Position numbers and translations under genes: made by a program. The notes beneath the pieces are model-generated. The model worked only from the letters and a program-made list of their open reading frames with translations. It was not told the DNA's origin and made no database searches. From Enterobacteriaceae bacterium (lineage in GTDB: Bacteria; Pseudomonadota; Gammaproteobacteria; Enterobacterales; Enterobacteriaceae), in contig CABIZV010000001.1 in the NCBI GenBank assembly GCA_902363335.1, forward strand, positions 248,001 to 312,000: DNA of 64,000 nt. Reading direction: 5' to 3'. Each line of letters begins with the position of its first letter. Position 1 is the stretch's first letter. Below are positions 44,026 through 51,581 of this stretch, piece after piece.

Positions 44026-44040
44026 TCAAGTTAAACTTGA
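44026..44040. promoter_or_regulatory. Repressor operator OL (start-proximal copy)
   Basis: TCAAGTTAAACTTGA, a perfect odd palindrome. It covers the predicted PL transcription start region and is identical to the copy at 44073-44087, 47 bases away centre to centre. Confidence 0.85.
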
Positions 44041-44047
44041 TGATTAG

Positions 44048-44076
44048 AGGATATGTTGGCAATTTAATTTCGTCAA
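44048..44076 (-). promoter_or_regulatory. PL, leftward early promoter
   Basis: On the minus strand TTGACG (44071-44076), a 17-base spacer, TATCCT (44048-44053). The -35 element overlaps the operator at 44073-44087, so repressor binding would exclude RNA polymerase. Transcription would run into 43987 and on to int. Confidence 0.8.
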
Positions 44077-44087
44077 GTTAAACTTGA
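44073..44087. promoter_or_regulatory. Repressor operator OL (overlapping PL -35)
   Basis: Second exact copy of TCAAGTTAAACTTGA. Two identical long palindromes this close, flanking a promoter beside a repressor gene, are strong evidence for operator function. Confidence 0.87.
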
Positions 44088-44114
44088 TGATTTTTTTGGG
44101 GGTATGAGGTTCGT

Positions 44115-44140
44115 AAAAAAAAACGGGCTTTAGCCCGTTT
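44115..44140 (-). terminator. Intrinsic terminator of the repressor gene
   Basis: AAACGGGCT and AGCCCGTTT form a 9-bp stem with a T-run on the minus strand, 13 bases past the repressor stop. It also separates the repressor transcript from PL. Confidence 0.9.
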
Positions 44141-44152
44141 AATTTCAGATGG

Positions 44153-44830
44153 TTAGCCAAATCTATTGATATTGAATGGGACGGAGGATATTACCTTTGA
44201 TTGTATGTAAAGTAAGTTGAATGCTTCTTTCTCAATGCTCCAGGATTGATAGTTTGTATTGTCAGATAGAACTACCATCTTGGAACCCATTTTTTGAAGG
44301 CGTTTAACATAGCATTCACCATCGAAGCAGAATGCATATATCCCATCACCGTCAAAAAAAGTGACCGACTTATCGAGAAATAGCAGATCTCCTGGAGAAA
44401 TTGTAGGAGTCATACTGTCTCCTCTTGCGTTACCTATCTCAATATTTTTGAAGGGTCTATTCCCAACTAACTGCCGGGCATACTCAGGGTCAAGTTCAAT
44501 TGACCGCACTACATCTATGAAGTCGCCCTTAACACTTGTCCCATCACCACAACTAAACTCGACATCCAACACATTGAATCTGACGCTATCTGCATAGGCG
44601 TCATTCCAGGTCGAACTGGGGAAAGTCGGGCTGTTAGATTCACCAAGAAACCATGACTGGGGAAAGCCGCTAATTTCAGCAAGTTTGGCAAGTCTTTTTC
44701 CCCTTGGTGAAGTCACACCAGTTGTCCAGTATTGAACTGATTGGGCTGTTACGCCGATTTGTCTTGCCAGTTCAGCTTGGCTCCATCCCTTTAGACTTAA
44801 AAGTTCATTAATCCTTTCTGCGGTTTTCAT
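44153..44830 (-). CDS. Prophage CI-type repressor (HTH plus S24 peptidase)
   Basis: Maintains lysogeny by binding the operators at OL and OR. It has 225 residues from the ATG behind cgggaggggg. The N-terminal helix-turn-helix is WSQAELARQIGVTAQSVQYW. The C-terminal S24 domain has the catalytic serine 139 (GDSMTP) and lysine 176 (YVKRL), 37 residues apart as in LexA. A Cys94-Gly95 pair (FSCGDG) lies where the self-cleavage bond is expected, so RecA-stimulated induction is likely. The open frame extends upstream of this start but that part is not domain-like. Confidence 0.92.
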   Translation of the reverse strand: MKTAERINELLSLKGWSQAELARQIGVTAQSVQYWTTGVTSPRGKRLAKLAEISGFPQSWFLGESNSPTFPSSTWNDAYADSVRFNVLDVEFSCGDGTSVKGDFIDVVRSIELDPEYARQLVGNRPFKNIEIGNARGDSMTPTISPGDLLFLDKSVTFFDGDGIYAFCFDGECYVKRLQKMGSKMVVLSDNTNYQSWSIEKEAFNLLYIQSKVISSVPFNINRFG

Positions 44831-44874
44831 TCCCCCTCCCGACGCGCAACCATAAACATCAAAACGTAAATTAG

Positions 44875-44970
44875 TAAAGCTTACCTTGATTTTAAGTGTA
44901 CATGATGAAAATCCATCTTGCATGTTAATTTAAACTTGATATCCTTGCTCTATAGTCAATTGTAACTTGA
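44875..44970. promoter_or_regulatory. OR region: three degenerate operators between repressor and cro
   Basis: Compared with TCAAGTTAAACTTGA, three sites match 11, 13 and 12 of 15: 44875-44889 (TAAAGCTTACCTTGA), 44925-44939 (TTAATTTAAACTTGA) and 44956-44970 (TCAATTGTAACTTGA). All keep the right half CTTGA. A TATAGT at 44951-44956 could be the -10 of the rightward promoter PR, with a poor -35 near 44929. The repressor promoter was not fixed. Confidence 0.7.
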
Positions 44971-44979
44971 TGGTGTCAT

Positions 44980-45252
44980 ATGGATGATAAAATCTGTTCC
45001 CGGCTGCGGAACTCCGTATCTCAGAGGGCTATTGCTAAGGCGCTGGGAATTTCTCCTCAGGCCGTAAATCAATGGTTCTCCAAATCTTTAATTCCACCCC
45101 GTTATGTTTTACCGATCTGCGAAATGACCGGGTGGAAAGTTGTTCCTCATGATGTTCGCCCAGAACTATATCCATCTCAAGATGATGGGGTTCCTACACA
45201 CTTGCGGACTGGTGTTGAAAAGCCTCGGGAAAAGGGAGCTGATGAGCGCTAG
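44980..45252 (+). CDS. Cro-like HTH regulator (YdaS type)
   Basis: 90 residues, divergent from the repressor. The HTH is SQRAIAKALGISPQAVNQWF followed by IPPRYVLPICEMTGWKVVPHDVRPELYP, the YdaS/Cro arrangement of P22-like phages. It should compete for the same operators and favour lytic growth. The C-terminal 25 residues are polar and probably flexible. Confidence 0.85.
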   Translation: MDDKICSRLRNSVSQRAIAKALGISPQAVNQWFSKSLIPPRYVLPICEMTGWKVVPHDVRPELYPSQDDGVPTHLRTGVEKPREKGADER

Positions 45253-45268
45253 ATGGTGAGGGGTGTCA

Positions 45269-45562
45269 ATGTATCAGAACGAATTTCAGACTGTTCTACC
45301 TACCACGTATAGCCAGACAGATAAGGATTGGCTTACTCAGCAATTCTTGAGCTTGTCACCAGCAGTAAGACAGAGAGCCATCCAACGTTATGCAGCCGTG
45401 TATCAGGAGACGTTCGAAGCTGAACCCGTTTCATACCGCAAGGAGAACCGGGCAAGGCATGAAGCAAACACAAGGCTTCGTCTGTTTGTGAGAAATCAGT
45501 GCAGAGCTTTACAGGGGTATACCGCCGCACCTCCCCTGGCAGGAGCGCAACAGCGCGACTAA
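45269..45562 (+). CDS. Hypothetical early protein after cro
   Basis: 97 residues from the ATG (MYQNEFQTVLPTTYSQTDKD...), preceded by gtgagggg. Helical, with DWLTQQFLSLSPAVRQRAIQRYAAVYQ, and basic in the second half. It occupies the place of cII in lambda, but I see no CII-type HTH. Function unknown. Confidence 0.65.
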   Translation: MYQNEFQTVLPTTYSQTDKDWLTQQFLSLSPAVRQRAIQRYAAVYQETFEAEPVSYRKENRARHEANTRLRLFVRNQCRALQGYTAAPPLAGAQQRD

Positions 45563-45935
45563 TCGATTCGGGTTTAAAGGTACTCGGATAAGCAGGCTTA
45601 AAGGCGCCTGTTAAGGTTGGCAACCACCTAACTCTCAGATCCCGCGTACTAGGTAAGTAGTACGCTTCAATGGGGAAGAGGGAAAGGGGGGTAAGGGGGG
45701 ATTGGGTGTAGGGGTAGGAATAGGGTCTTTTCCAACAGGAGAGATCCATAGGTTAAGTAGATCACTGTATTAAGGGCTTAATTAAAAAATGCCCGTATCA
45801 GCAAGGTAGTACAAAGCGTTCAGGCGCTGAGAAATGAAAAGGGTTCTTCCTGGAAGAGTGATTTTTCAGGGGAGCTGAATCAGAAGGGAGGCTGGCAGCC
45901 TTTGGGGAGGCCACCAGCCATGTGAGGGGGAATCC
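45563..45935. other. Origin-like non-coding region with hairpin and G-rich tract
   Basis: This gap of about 370 bases precedes the replication genes. It holds a perfect hairpin (GCGTACTA, six-base loop, TAGTACGC; 45644-45665) and, six bases later, a tract with six G-runs of three to six (45672-45714) on the plus strand, with one-to-four-base spacers that fit a G-quadruplex. No convincing gene is present. The layout suggests a replication origin or a structured regulatory element; neither is proved. Confidence 0.5.
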
Positions 45936-45995
45936 ATGAAAACCACATCACGAAATTATTATCTCATCAGCACGGGGTCAGCACAATGGAGCTAA
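45936..45995 (+). CDS. Possible 19-residue leader peptide overlapping the helicase start
   Basis: MKTTSRNYYLISTGSAQWS, with a strong ribosome site (gagggggaatcc). Its stop lies just inside the helicase gene, so translation could be coupled. Very short, therefore low confidence. Confidence 0.35.
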   Translation: MKTTSRNYYLISTGSAQWS

Positions 45996-47602
45996 CGATT
46001 ACGCCAAATTTTGCACAGGAACGAGCGCTAAACATGCTGCGCCGTGACTGGAAGGCAAACGACACCTTCATGGTGTACTCGCCAACAGGTAGCGGTAAAA
46101 CAGGTCTGGCGGCTTTCATCGTTGCTGGGTTTGTTAGTCGTGGCTTGCGCGTTCTGTTTTGTGCGCCGTATACCATCCTGATTAGTCAGACAGCAAATCG
46201 CTTTGTGGAATACGGCCTGCCGGGTGATGAAATTGGTTATATCTGGGCAGACCATCCAAACTACGATCCGTCGCTTAAAATCCAGATTGCCAGCGCTGAT
46301 ACGCTCATTCGTCGCGTATTTCCGGACAATATCGATCTGCTGATTATCGATGAAGCCCATCTGCGTAAGAAACGTATCCTGCAGGATATTGAGCGCCTGC
46401 GCGCCAGTGGCGTAAAAGTGATTGGCCTGTCGGGAACACCGTTTTCTCCATTCCTGGGTAAATACTATGACCGACTGATTAAGCCTACCACCATCGGAGA
46501 GCTAATTCAGCGCGGGGATCTGAGCAAATACGAATTCTACGCGCCGACGAAGCCTGATCTGAAAGGCGTTAAAACAAAGCCTTCGCTTGAGTACGGCAGC
46601 GACTACAACGAGACGCAGCTGGCCGAAATTATGTGTGGCGCCACGCTGGTGGGCGATATCGTCCAGAACTGGCTTGAGAACGGCCGTGATCTGCCTACCA
46701 TCGCGTTCTGCGTCAACGTTGCCCACGCCAATTATCTGACAATCCAGTTTAACCAGGCGGGTGTAAATGCTGAGGTCATGACTGCCGACACACCAGTGGA
46801 CGAGCGCCAGACCATCATTCACCGCTTTGAAACCGGCGCAACGAAAATCATCGTTAGTGTTGGGGTTCTGGTGGCTGGGTTCGATAGTGACGTTCGTTGC
46901 ATCATCTACGCCAGGCCAACTAAGAGCGAAATTCGCTGGCTGCAGGCGCTCGGGCGTGGCTTGCGCACCGCGCCGGGTAAGGAGTCCTGCCTCATCTTCG
47001 ATCACAGCGGCACCGTGCACCGTTTGGGTTATCCAGACTCTATCGAATATGACGATCTCCCCGGCAAATCTGACGGGATGGAGGAGGGTGCCCGCCGTGC
47101 AGCTGAGGAAAGCGCCGAGAAACTCCCGCATGAATGCTCGCAATGCCACTACATGAAGCCTGCTGGCGTGTACGTCTGTCCGAAATGTGGGCATAAGCCG
47201 CTGGGTGGTGAGGATGTGGATACAGACACCGGGCGTAAGCTGAAAAAGCTGGGCAATGAGCAGCGCCAGCCCACGAAGGCAGAGAAGCAGGCCTGGTGGA
47301 GTCAGATTAAATTCTATCAACGCCAGCGTGTATCGCAGGGGAAAAAGCCCGTCAGCGATGCCTGGTGTTCTCACACCTTCCGTGAACGCTTTGACGAGTG
47401 GCCCAACGGACTGAGCGATTACCCGATGGATATCACGCCCACCGTCTCGAACTTCATCCAGCACAAGTTGATTAAATATGCGAAGGGCCAGGAGAAAGCG
47501 AAGCGCATGCAGGAGGTGTCCGGTTCTCCTGCGCAACCGTCAATTCAGCGTGCGCATAACACGATTCAGAGCATCAGACAGCATTTAGGAAAACGAGCAT
47601 GA
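45986..47602 (+). CDS. Phage superfamily 2 DEAD/DEAH-box helicase
   Basis: 538-residue ATPase for phage replication. Helicase motifs: I (SPTGSGKTGLAAFI), II (LLIIDEAHLRKK), III (GLSGTPFSPF) and VI (LQALGRGLRTAPGKE). A zinc ribbon (CSQCHYMKPAGVYVCPKCGH) lies near residues 390-410. The C-terminal 100 residues are basic. It overlaps the primase gene by four bases. Together they form a two-gene replication module unlike lambda O/P. Confidence 0.9.
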   Translation: MELTITPNFAQERALNMLRRDWKANDTFMVYSPTGSGKTGLAAFIVAGFVSRGLRVLFCAPYTILISQTANRFVEYGLPGDEIGYIWADHPNYDPSLKIQIASADTLIRRVFPDNIDLLIIDEAHLRKKRILQDIERLRASGVKVIGLSGTPFSPFLGKYYDRLIKPTTIGELIQRGDLSKYEFYAPTKPDLKGVKTKPSLEYGSDYNETQLAEIMCGATLVGDIVQNWLENGRDLPTIAFCVNVAHANYLTIQFNQAGVNAEVMTADTPVDERQTIIHRFETGATKIIVSVGVLVAGFDSDVRCIIYARPTKSEIRWLQALGRGLRTAPGKESCLIFDHSGTVHRLGYPDSIEYDDLPGKSDGMEEGARRAAEESAEKLPHECSQCHYMKPAGVYVCPKCGHKPLGGEDVDTDTGRKLKKLGNEQRQPTKAEKQAWWSQIKFYQRQRVSQGKKPVSDAWCSHTFRERFDEWPNGLSDYPMDITPTVSNFIQHKLIKYAKGQEKAKRMQEVSGSPAQPSIQRAHNTIQSIRQHLGKRA

Positions 47603-48567
47603 AGACGGTAGAAGCAGCAAAAGGCCAGTGGGCAATGATTTTTGAACATTATGGGCTGCCGCCGATCACAGGTAAAAATCACTTTAAGGGAAAATGCCCA
47701 CTCTGTGATTCGATTGGTAAATTCCGCATTGACGACCGGGACGGCGCCGGCACCTGGATTTGTAAGTGTGGCTGCGGCGACGGGCTCAAGCTGGTTACCG
47801 AAACCCAGGGCAAACCATTTAACGAGATTTGTCGAGAAATTGACGAGCTGATCGGCAACACGTTTACTCGCCTGACAGTACCGGTAACCAGCAGCGCCTC
47901 AAGTCTGCGTACAAAAGTGCTGAAAAAGTTCACGAAATTGCAGCCGCTCCGTGGCACATCTGGGGCTGCATATCTTAATGCGCGCGGCATCTTCAATCTT
48001 CCGCTAGAAGCAATGCGCTTCAACGATAAGCAGCGCCATGCTGGTCGGGTGTACCAGTCGCTATATTCTCTGGCTACCGACGATAAAGGGGAACTGTGCT
48101 ACCTGCACCAGACATTACTCGATGGCGCAAAAAAGGCGGATATCGGTACTAGTGCAAAGCGCCAAAAATCTCTGCAGGAAAATAACTATCTTGATCACGC
48201 TCGTTCCGTTGCGATCCGCATGTTCCCGGTTGCCAGCACGCTTGGCATCGCCGAAGGCATCGAAACGGCCCTGTCAGCGCACCAGATTTACAACGTAAAT
48301 ACCTGGGCAACCATGACGGCGAACTTCATGAAGAAATTCCGCGTTCCAGCTGGCGTCAAGCACCTGATTATTTTTGCTGACCGTGACGAGAACAGCGCCA
48401 CCGGATTGGCAGCGGCCTACGAATGCGCGCATGCCAATCTGGTAGCTAAAAATGACCTGCAGCGCGTGAGCGTGTACTGGCCGGATCACGATGATTTCAA
48501 CAATATGCTCATGAACGGTGATCAGGTTCGTGAACTGGTTTTCCACAAGAAAAAGGCGGCTGCATAA
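47599..48567 (+). CDS. Phage primase with zinc ribbon and Toprim domain
   Basis: 322 residues. The N-terminal zinc-binding part reads KNHFKGKCPLCDSIGKFRID ... WICKCGCGDG, as in P4-type primases. The Toprim domain has the glutamate in IAEGIETALSA and the DxD-like FADRDENSATG. No helicase domain is fused. It should prime replication with the helicase upstream. Overlaps of one to four bases with both neighbours show one operon. Confidence 0.88.
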   Translation: MKTVEAAKGQWAMIFEHYGLPPITGKNHFKGKCPLCDSIGKFRIDDRDGAGTWICKCGCGDGLKLVTETQGKPFNEICREIDELIGNTFTRLTVPVTSSASSLRTKVLKKFTKLQPLRGTSGAAYLNARGIFNLPLEAMRFNDKQRHAGRVYQSLYSLATDDKGELCYLHQTLLDGAKKADIGTSAKRQKSLQENNYLDHARSVAIRMFPVASTLGIAEGIETALSAHQIYNVNTWATMTANFMKKFRVPAGVKHLIIFADRDENSATGLAAAYECAHANLVAKNDLQRVSVYWPDHDDFNNMLMNGDQVRELVFHKKKAAA

Positions 48568-49427
48568 TGCGTACAGATAACAACGAACATAAAGCACTAT
48601 TCACCATCCCGACGGCAGCTCACAGCTCCGCCCTGGCAAACATCAAACCTCTGCCCGAACAACGGAAAATCACCGGGCATAAGCAGACTGATGCTTATCT
48701 TTGGGTGCTGGAGGTCATCCGTCTGAACGAACCAGCGCATCTTGATGCAGCTGAAGCCGCTCTGGAAAAACTCAAAATTTCCCCGAAAGAGGCAGAGAAA
48801 TATTATTCACGTTTTATGTTGGCTAACGGTGCCGATCCCTTCCAGCTTGCTTTCGGTACTATCGGGATGGATAACCCGGCACAGGCAATCAAGAACGCCC
48901 GGGAGGATATTCAAAAAGCGGCATCAGTCAGGGCCACGTTCGGCAGCTATGAGGCCGCGATGGAGGATGTGGAGGCCGAGCGAGTTATTAAGTCCTCTGC
49001 GAAATTCATCGATGATTACCAATGGGGCTGGACTGCGAAGGAGAAGAAAACCGGAAGCATAGACAGCAGCCGTATGAATGAAATTGATGATCAGCGCCGC
49101 GCATATGTCGATGGCTATCGTAACGTACTGCCAGATCCTCGCACGCTTTCAGATGTTGTTCGTGAATTTGTTTACTGGGACTGGCTCTACAGCGTCAGAA
49201 ATTCCGCCGGAAAAGAACTTGGTTATAAGTTCGGTTATTCCGAACATCATGAATCCGTTTATGACCGGGAGCGCTATCTGGAAAAATTGCTCACAACCAT
49301 TAAACCCGCGACGCGTGTCGAAGCTGTCGCAGCATGCCGTTGGTTCCTTGCAAGCGAAAAGGCCCAGTACATGGAAAACCACGGAGCGGCGGTGATTCTT
49401 AACCTGGTTGGGGAGTGCGAACAATGA
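48567..49427 (+). CDS. Hypothetical protein between primase and Q
   Basis: 286 residues, cytoplasmic, without a recognised domain. Features: charged helical N-terminal half (AAEAALEKLKISPKEAEKYYSRF) and an aromatic-rich segment DVVREFVYWDWLYSVRNSAGKELGYKFGY. It starts at the primase stop and overlaps the Q start, so it belongs to the early rightward operon; a replication or regulatory role is only a guess. Confidence 0.7.
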   Translation: MRTDNNEHKALFTIPTAAHSSALANIKPLPEQRKITGHKQTDAYLWVLEVIRLNEPAHLDAAEAALEKLKISPKEAEKYYSRFMLANGADPFQLAFGTIGMDNPAQAIKNAREDIQKAASVRATFGSYEAAMEDVEAERVIKSSAKFIDDYQWGWTAKEKKTGSIDSSRMNEIDDQRRAYVDGYRNVLPDPRTLSDVVREFVYWDWLYSVRNSAGKELGYKFGYSEHHESVYDRERYLEKLLTTIKPATRVEAVAACRWFLASEKAQYMENHGAAVILNLVGECEQ

Positions 49428-50239
49428 AGTTAGAAGCATCACTCAAACATTTCAGCCCTCAGGGTATGCACATCAGCGACGACGTGAAAGGAACCTCTCC
49501 TGATCGCCTTACCGGAACTGATGTAATGGCGGCCATTGGCACCACCTGCAGCCGTGCGCGGTTCGGTCTGGCTGCATTCTTTGGCAAGGCCGGTATCAGC
49601 AAAACAGATGAACAGCTCGCAGTTCAGGCGCTGGCGCAGTTTGCCATCGAGACAGCACCTAAAAACGTGCGGAAGGCCGCGGGGCCAGCGTTCGGACGCT
49701 GTATGATTACGCTGGCGCAGTTTGCCTTTGCTGAATATGCGCGGTCGGCGGCCAGTAGCTGCGCCTGCGGCACCTGCAATGGAACGGGCAGAACCACCCA
49801 GACACAGATCACCCGCAAGGTTTCTTTCCCGTGGGGGCCAGCTCCGTACTGGGCTAACCGTTCTCGCGCCGTTCGCCCATCAGACTGGGAGCAATGGACC
49901 GATGTATCGGAGATTGTGCCCGCTGTTTGCGAGACGTGTGGGGGAAAGGGGAGTATCAGCGCACGCTGCCGTTGCGGCGGTAAAGGTGAAGTGCTCGACC
50001 GTATCGCGACAAAAGAGCAGGGCGCACCGGTATTCAAAACCTGTGAACGTTGCAGCGGCAATGGCTTCACCAGAGTAAAATCAGCGAATGCACACCGAGC
50101 GATTCAGATGCACATACCAGACTTGCACCAGTCCTCGTGGTCACGCAACTGGAAACCTTTCTACGAAATGCTGGTGGACAAGCTGCGCCAGGGGGAGCGT
50201 CATGCGGCGGTAGAATTTGAGAAGGCAACAACTTATTAA
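49424..50239 (+). CDS. Q: Antitermination protein Q (lambda Q-like)
   Basis: 271 residues. The N-terminus (MKLEASLKHFSPQ ... LTGTDVMAAIGTT) matches lambda Q (MRLESVAKFHSPK ... LSGTDVMAAMG), and the C-terminus (RVKSANAHRAIQMHIPDLHQSSWSRNWKPFYEMLV) matches lambda (AAYRAVTMLIPNLTQPTWSRTVKPLYDAL). The middle has an expanded DnaJ-like zinc region with CxCGTCNGTG, CETCGGKG and CERCSGNG repeats, more than lambda Q has. Q loads at the late promoter and reads through the terminator at 50350 to express lysis and head genes. Confidence 0.92.
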   Translation: MKLEASLKHFSPQGMHISDDVKGTSPDRLTGTDVMAAIGTTCSRARFGLAAFFGKAGISKTDEQLAVQALAQFAIETAPKNVRKAAGPAFGRCMITLAQFAFAEYARSAASSCACGTCNGTGRTTQTQITRKVSFPWGPAPYWANRSRAVRPSDWEQWTDVSEIVPAVCETCGGKGSISARCRCGGKGEVLDRIATKEQGAPVFKTCERCSGNGFTRVKSANAHRAIQMHIPDLHQSSWSRNWKPFYEMLVDKLRQGERHAAVEFEKATTY

Positions 50240-50280
50240 TATGATCGGAGCAAATGGCGACACCTTTTTGCACGTTAGTG

Positions 50281-50310
50281 TTGACTTTGCATAAAGTTGT
50301 CCTGTATGCT
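50281..50310 (+). promoter_or_regulatory. Late promoter PR' (candidate)
   Basis: TTGACT, an 18-base spacer, TATGCT, about 40 bases after Q. The start TTGACTT...ATAAAGTTG resembles lambda PR' (TTGACTT...ATAAAATTG). A terminator follows 40 bases later, the standard target of Q. Confidence 0.72.
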
Positions 50311-50349
50311 TCTGATTATGGGATATAACGCCTGTAGATAATTAACTTC

Positions 50350-50378
50350 AAAAAAGCCCGCCACTGTGCGGGTTTTTT
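50350..50378 (+). terminator. tR' terminator after the late promoter
   Basis: AAAAAGCCCGC, six-base loop, GCGGGTTTTTT. It should stop the late transcript unless Q is present. Confidence 0.9.
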
Positions 50379-50540
50379 ATTGCTGGCTATTATTGACATG
50401 GGGATGCCTGCCCATGTAGATTTGGCTTATTCAAAGATTTGGGAATGAAGAGGCGGCTCCCAAAAGTTAACCGCCAAGTTGGTAACTTCGACTCGATAAT
50501 TAGTCTGGGACTCCAACCATGTCGGCTGAGAGGTCGACAT

Positions 50541-51344
50541 CTACTTCTTTTTCGGAAGAGGGTATTTCAGTCTTACTGGTTTTGTTTCTATATCTCTCGG
50601 CCCTCTGGTTTTGTCATAAAAGTACCATACATTGAACTTCCTTTCTGTATGCCACGTGTCATGTTGCAAATGGGGCCAACCCAAATAAGAAGCAACATTG
50701 CTTGACACCTTGAGCTTAGCTTCAGATGAGGCCCTGCCTTGATAAGCACACATTACAGCGCCTAAGAAAAAGTCGGCAATCTGGATGTTTTCAGATGCTT
50801 TTGAGTCCTTCGTGACAACGCTACTGATTATTCCCTGGCGGCCAAATTTAATGTTTAACATGTTGTTGGCAATCACATGGAATTCTTCATCCGCTTTTTT
50901 GTAGCGAGATGCAATTGGGTCAACTTCGATTCTGAAGTAACTGTCTCGTTCTGGATGGGCTGATATAACAGAGCCAATTTTTGTTGATATGAGATTGGTG
51001 AAATGCTTTCTCCTGGCTAAATCATAATCACCATTGTGAAATGATTTATTAACCATTGATTTTTCAACCACTATGCAATGAAAAGCTAGCCACGGAACCC
51101 TGAAGAAGAGATCAATTAGTTCGTGATAAAAATCGGCGTAACGCTTGGAAGATGCCTTTTGCCATTTGATTTCTTCGAAGAAAGAATGCTTCTCTCTGAG
51201 ATTCCTGATTAGTTGCGCAAAATCACCACGCCGTTGATATTTCATCCAAAGGCTGCCAAATCCATAGAATCGCTGACCGTCAATACCCGACTCGTCGCAA
51301 GCAATATGCCATATCATTTTTCCAGGATGTTCATGTTCAGCCAT
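50541..51344 (-). CDS. DUF3800 protein, opposite-strand accessory gene (moron)
   Basis: 267 residues on the strand opposite to the late genes. The N-terminal motif HIACDESGIDGQRFYGFGSL is the DxSG motif of DUF3800, predicted RNase H-like. Acidic residues recur in FRIEVDPI and QIADFFLGAVMCA, and a lysine-aspartate pair in VTKDSKAS. This suggests a metal-dependent nuclease, unproved. Its place between tR' and the tRNA/lysis genes, with its own promoter region (51345-51460), is the slot where lambdoid phages carry lysogenic-conversion genes such as stx. A defence or host-fitness role is an inference. The gene is more AT-rich than its neighbours. Confidence 0.78.
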   Translation of the reverse strand: MAEHEHPGKMIWHIACDESGIDGQRFYGFGSLWMKYQRRGDFAQLIRNLREKHSFFEEIKWQKASSKRYADFYHELIDLFFRVPWLAFHCIVVEKSMVNKSFHNGDYDLARRKHFTNLISTKIGSVISAHPERDSYFRIEVDPIASRYKKADEEFHVIANNMLNIKFGRQGIISSVVTKDSKASENIQIADFFLGAVMCAYQGRASSEAKLKVSSNVASYLGWPHLQHDTWHTERKFNVWYFYDKTRGPRDIETKPVRLKYPLPKKK

Positions 51345-51460
51345 AAAGTTGATGCCACATGGTTATAGTCAAGTGTGATATTTAATCACACATATAACGT
51401 GTTGATAAAGATCGTTTTATGCTTGGCGTGGTGGGTTGATTTAGGTAAGCTTCGTTTTTC

Positions 51461-51493
51461 GGCCCTTTAGCTCAGTTGGTTAGAGCGACAATC
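51461..51493 (+). pseudogene. 5' half of a tRNA gene (ileZ/Met-CAT type), truncated
   Basis: GGCCCTTTAGCTCAGTTGGT plus TAGAGC is the acceptor strand and complete D arm of the tRNA-Ile2/Met family carried by Stx phages (ileZ). The sequence then diverges: no anticodon stem, T arm or CCA follows. The 3' half is lost at the point where terminators and an HNH endonuclease gene begin. Confidence 0.8.
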
Positions 51494-51506
51494 AATTCTC
51501 CATAAG

Positions 51507-51566
51507 AACCCACCATCGCGTGGGTTTTTCCGTATCTGAAGCCTCGACTTACGTCGGGGCTTTTTT
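51507..51566 (+). terminator. Two tandem intrinsic terminators
   Basis: AACCCAC/GTGGGTT plus T-run (51507-51529) and AGCCTCGAC/GTCGGGGCT plus six T residues (51540-51566), back to back after the half tRNA. Q-modified polymerase would have to read through them. Confidence 0.85.
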
Positions 51567-51581
51567 GCTTCTGGGGGCCCC

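Noticed and set aside
46502..47536. Long minus-strand frame (344 codons) opposite the helicase
   Set aside because: A shadow of the helicase gene, whose motifs are clear on the plus strand. Composition follows the antisense codons and no family motif is seen.
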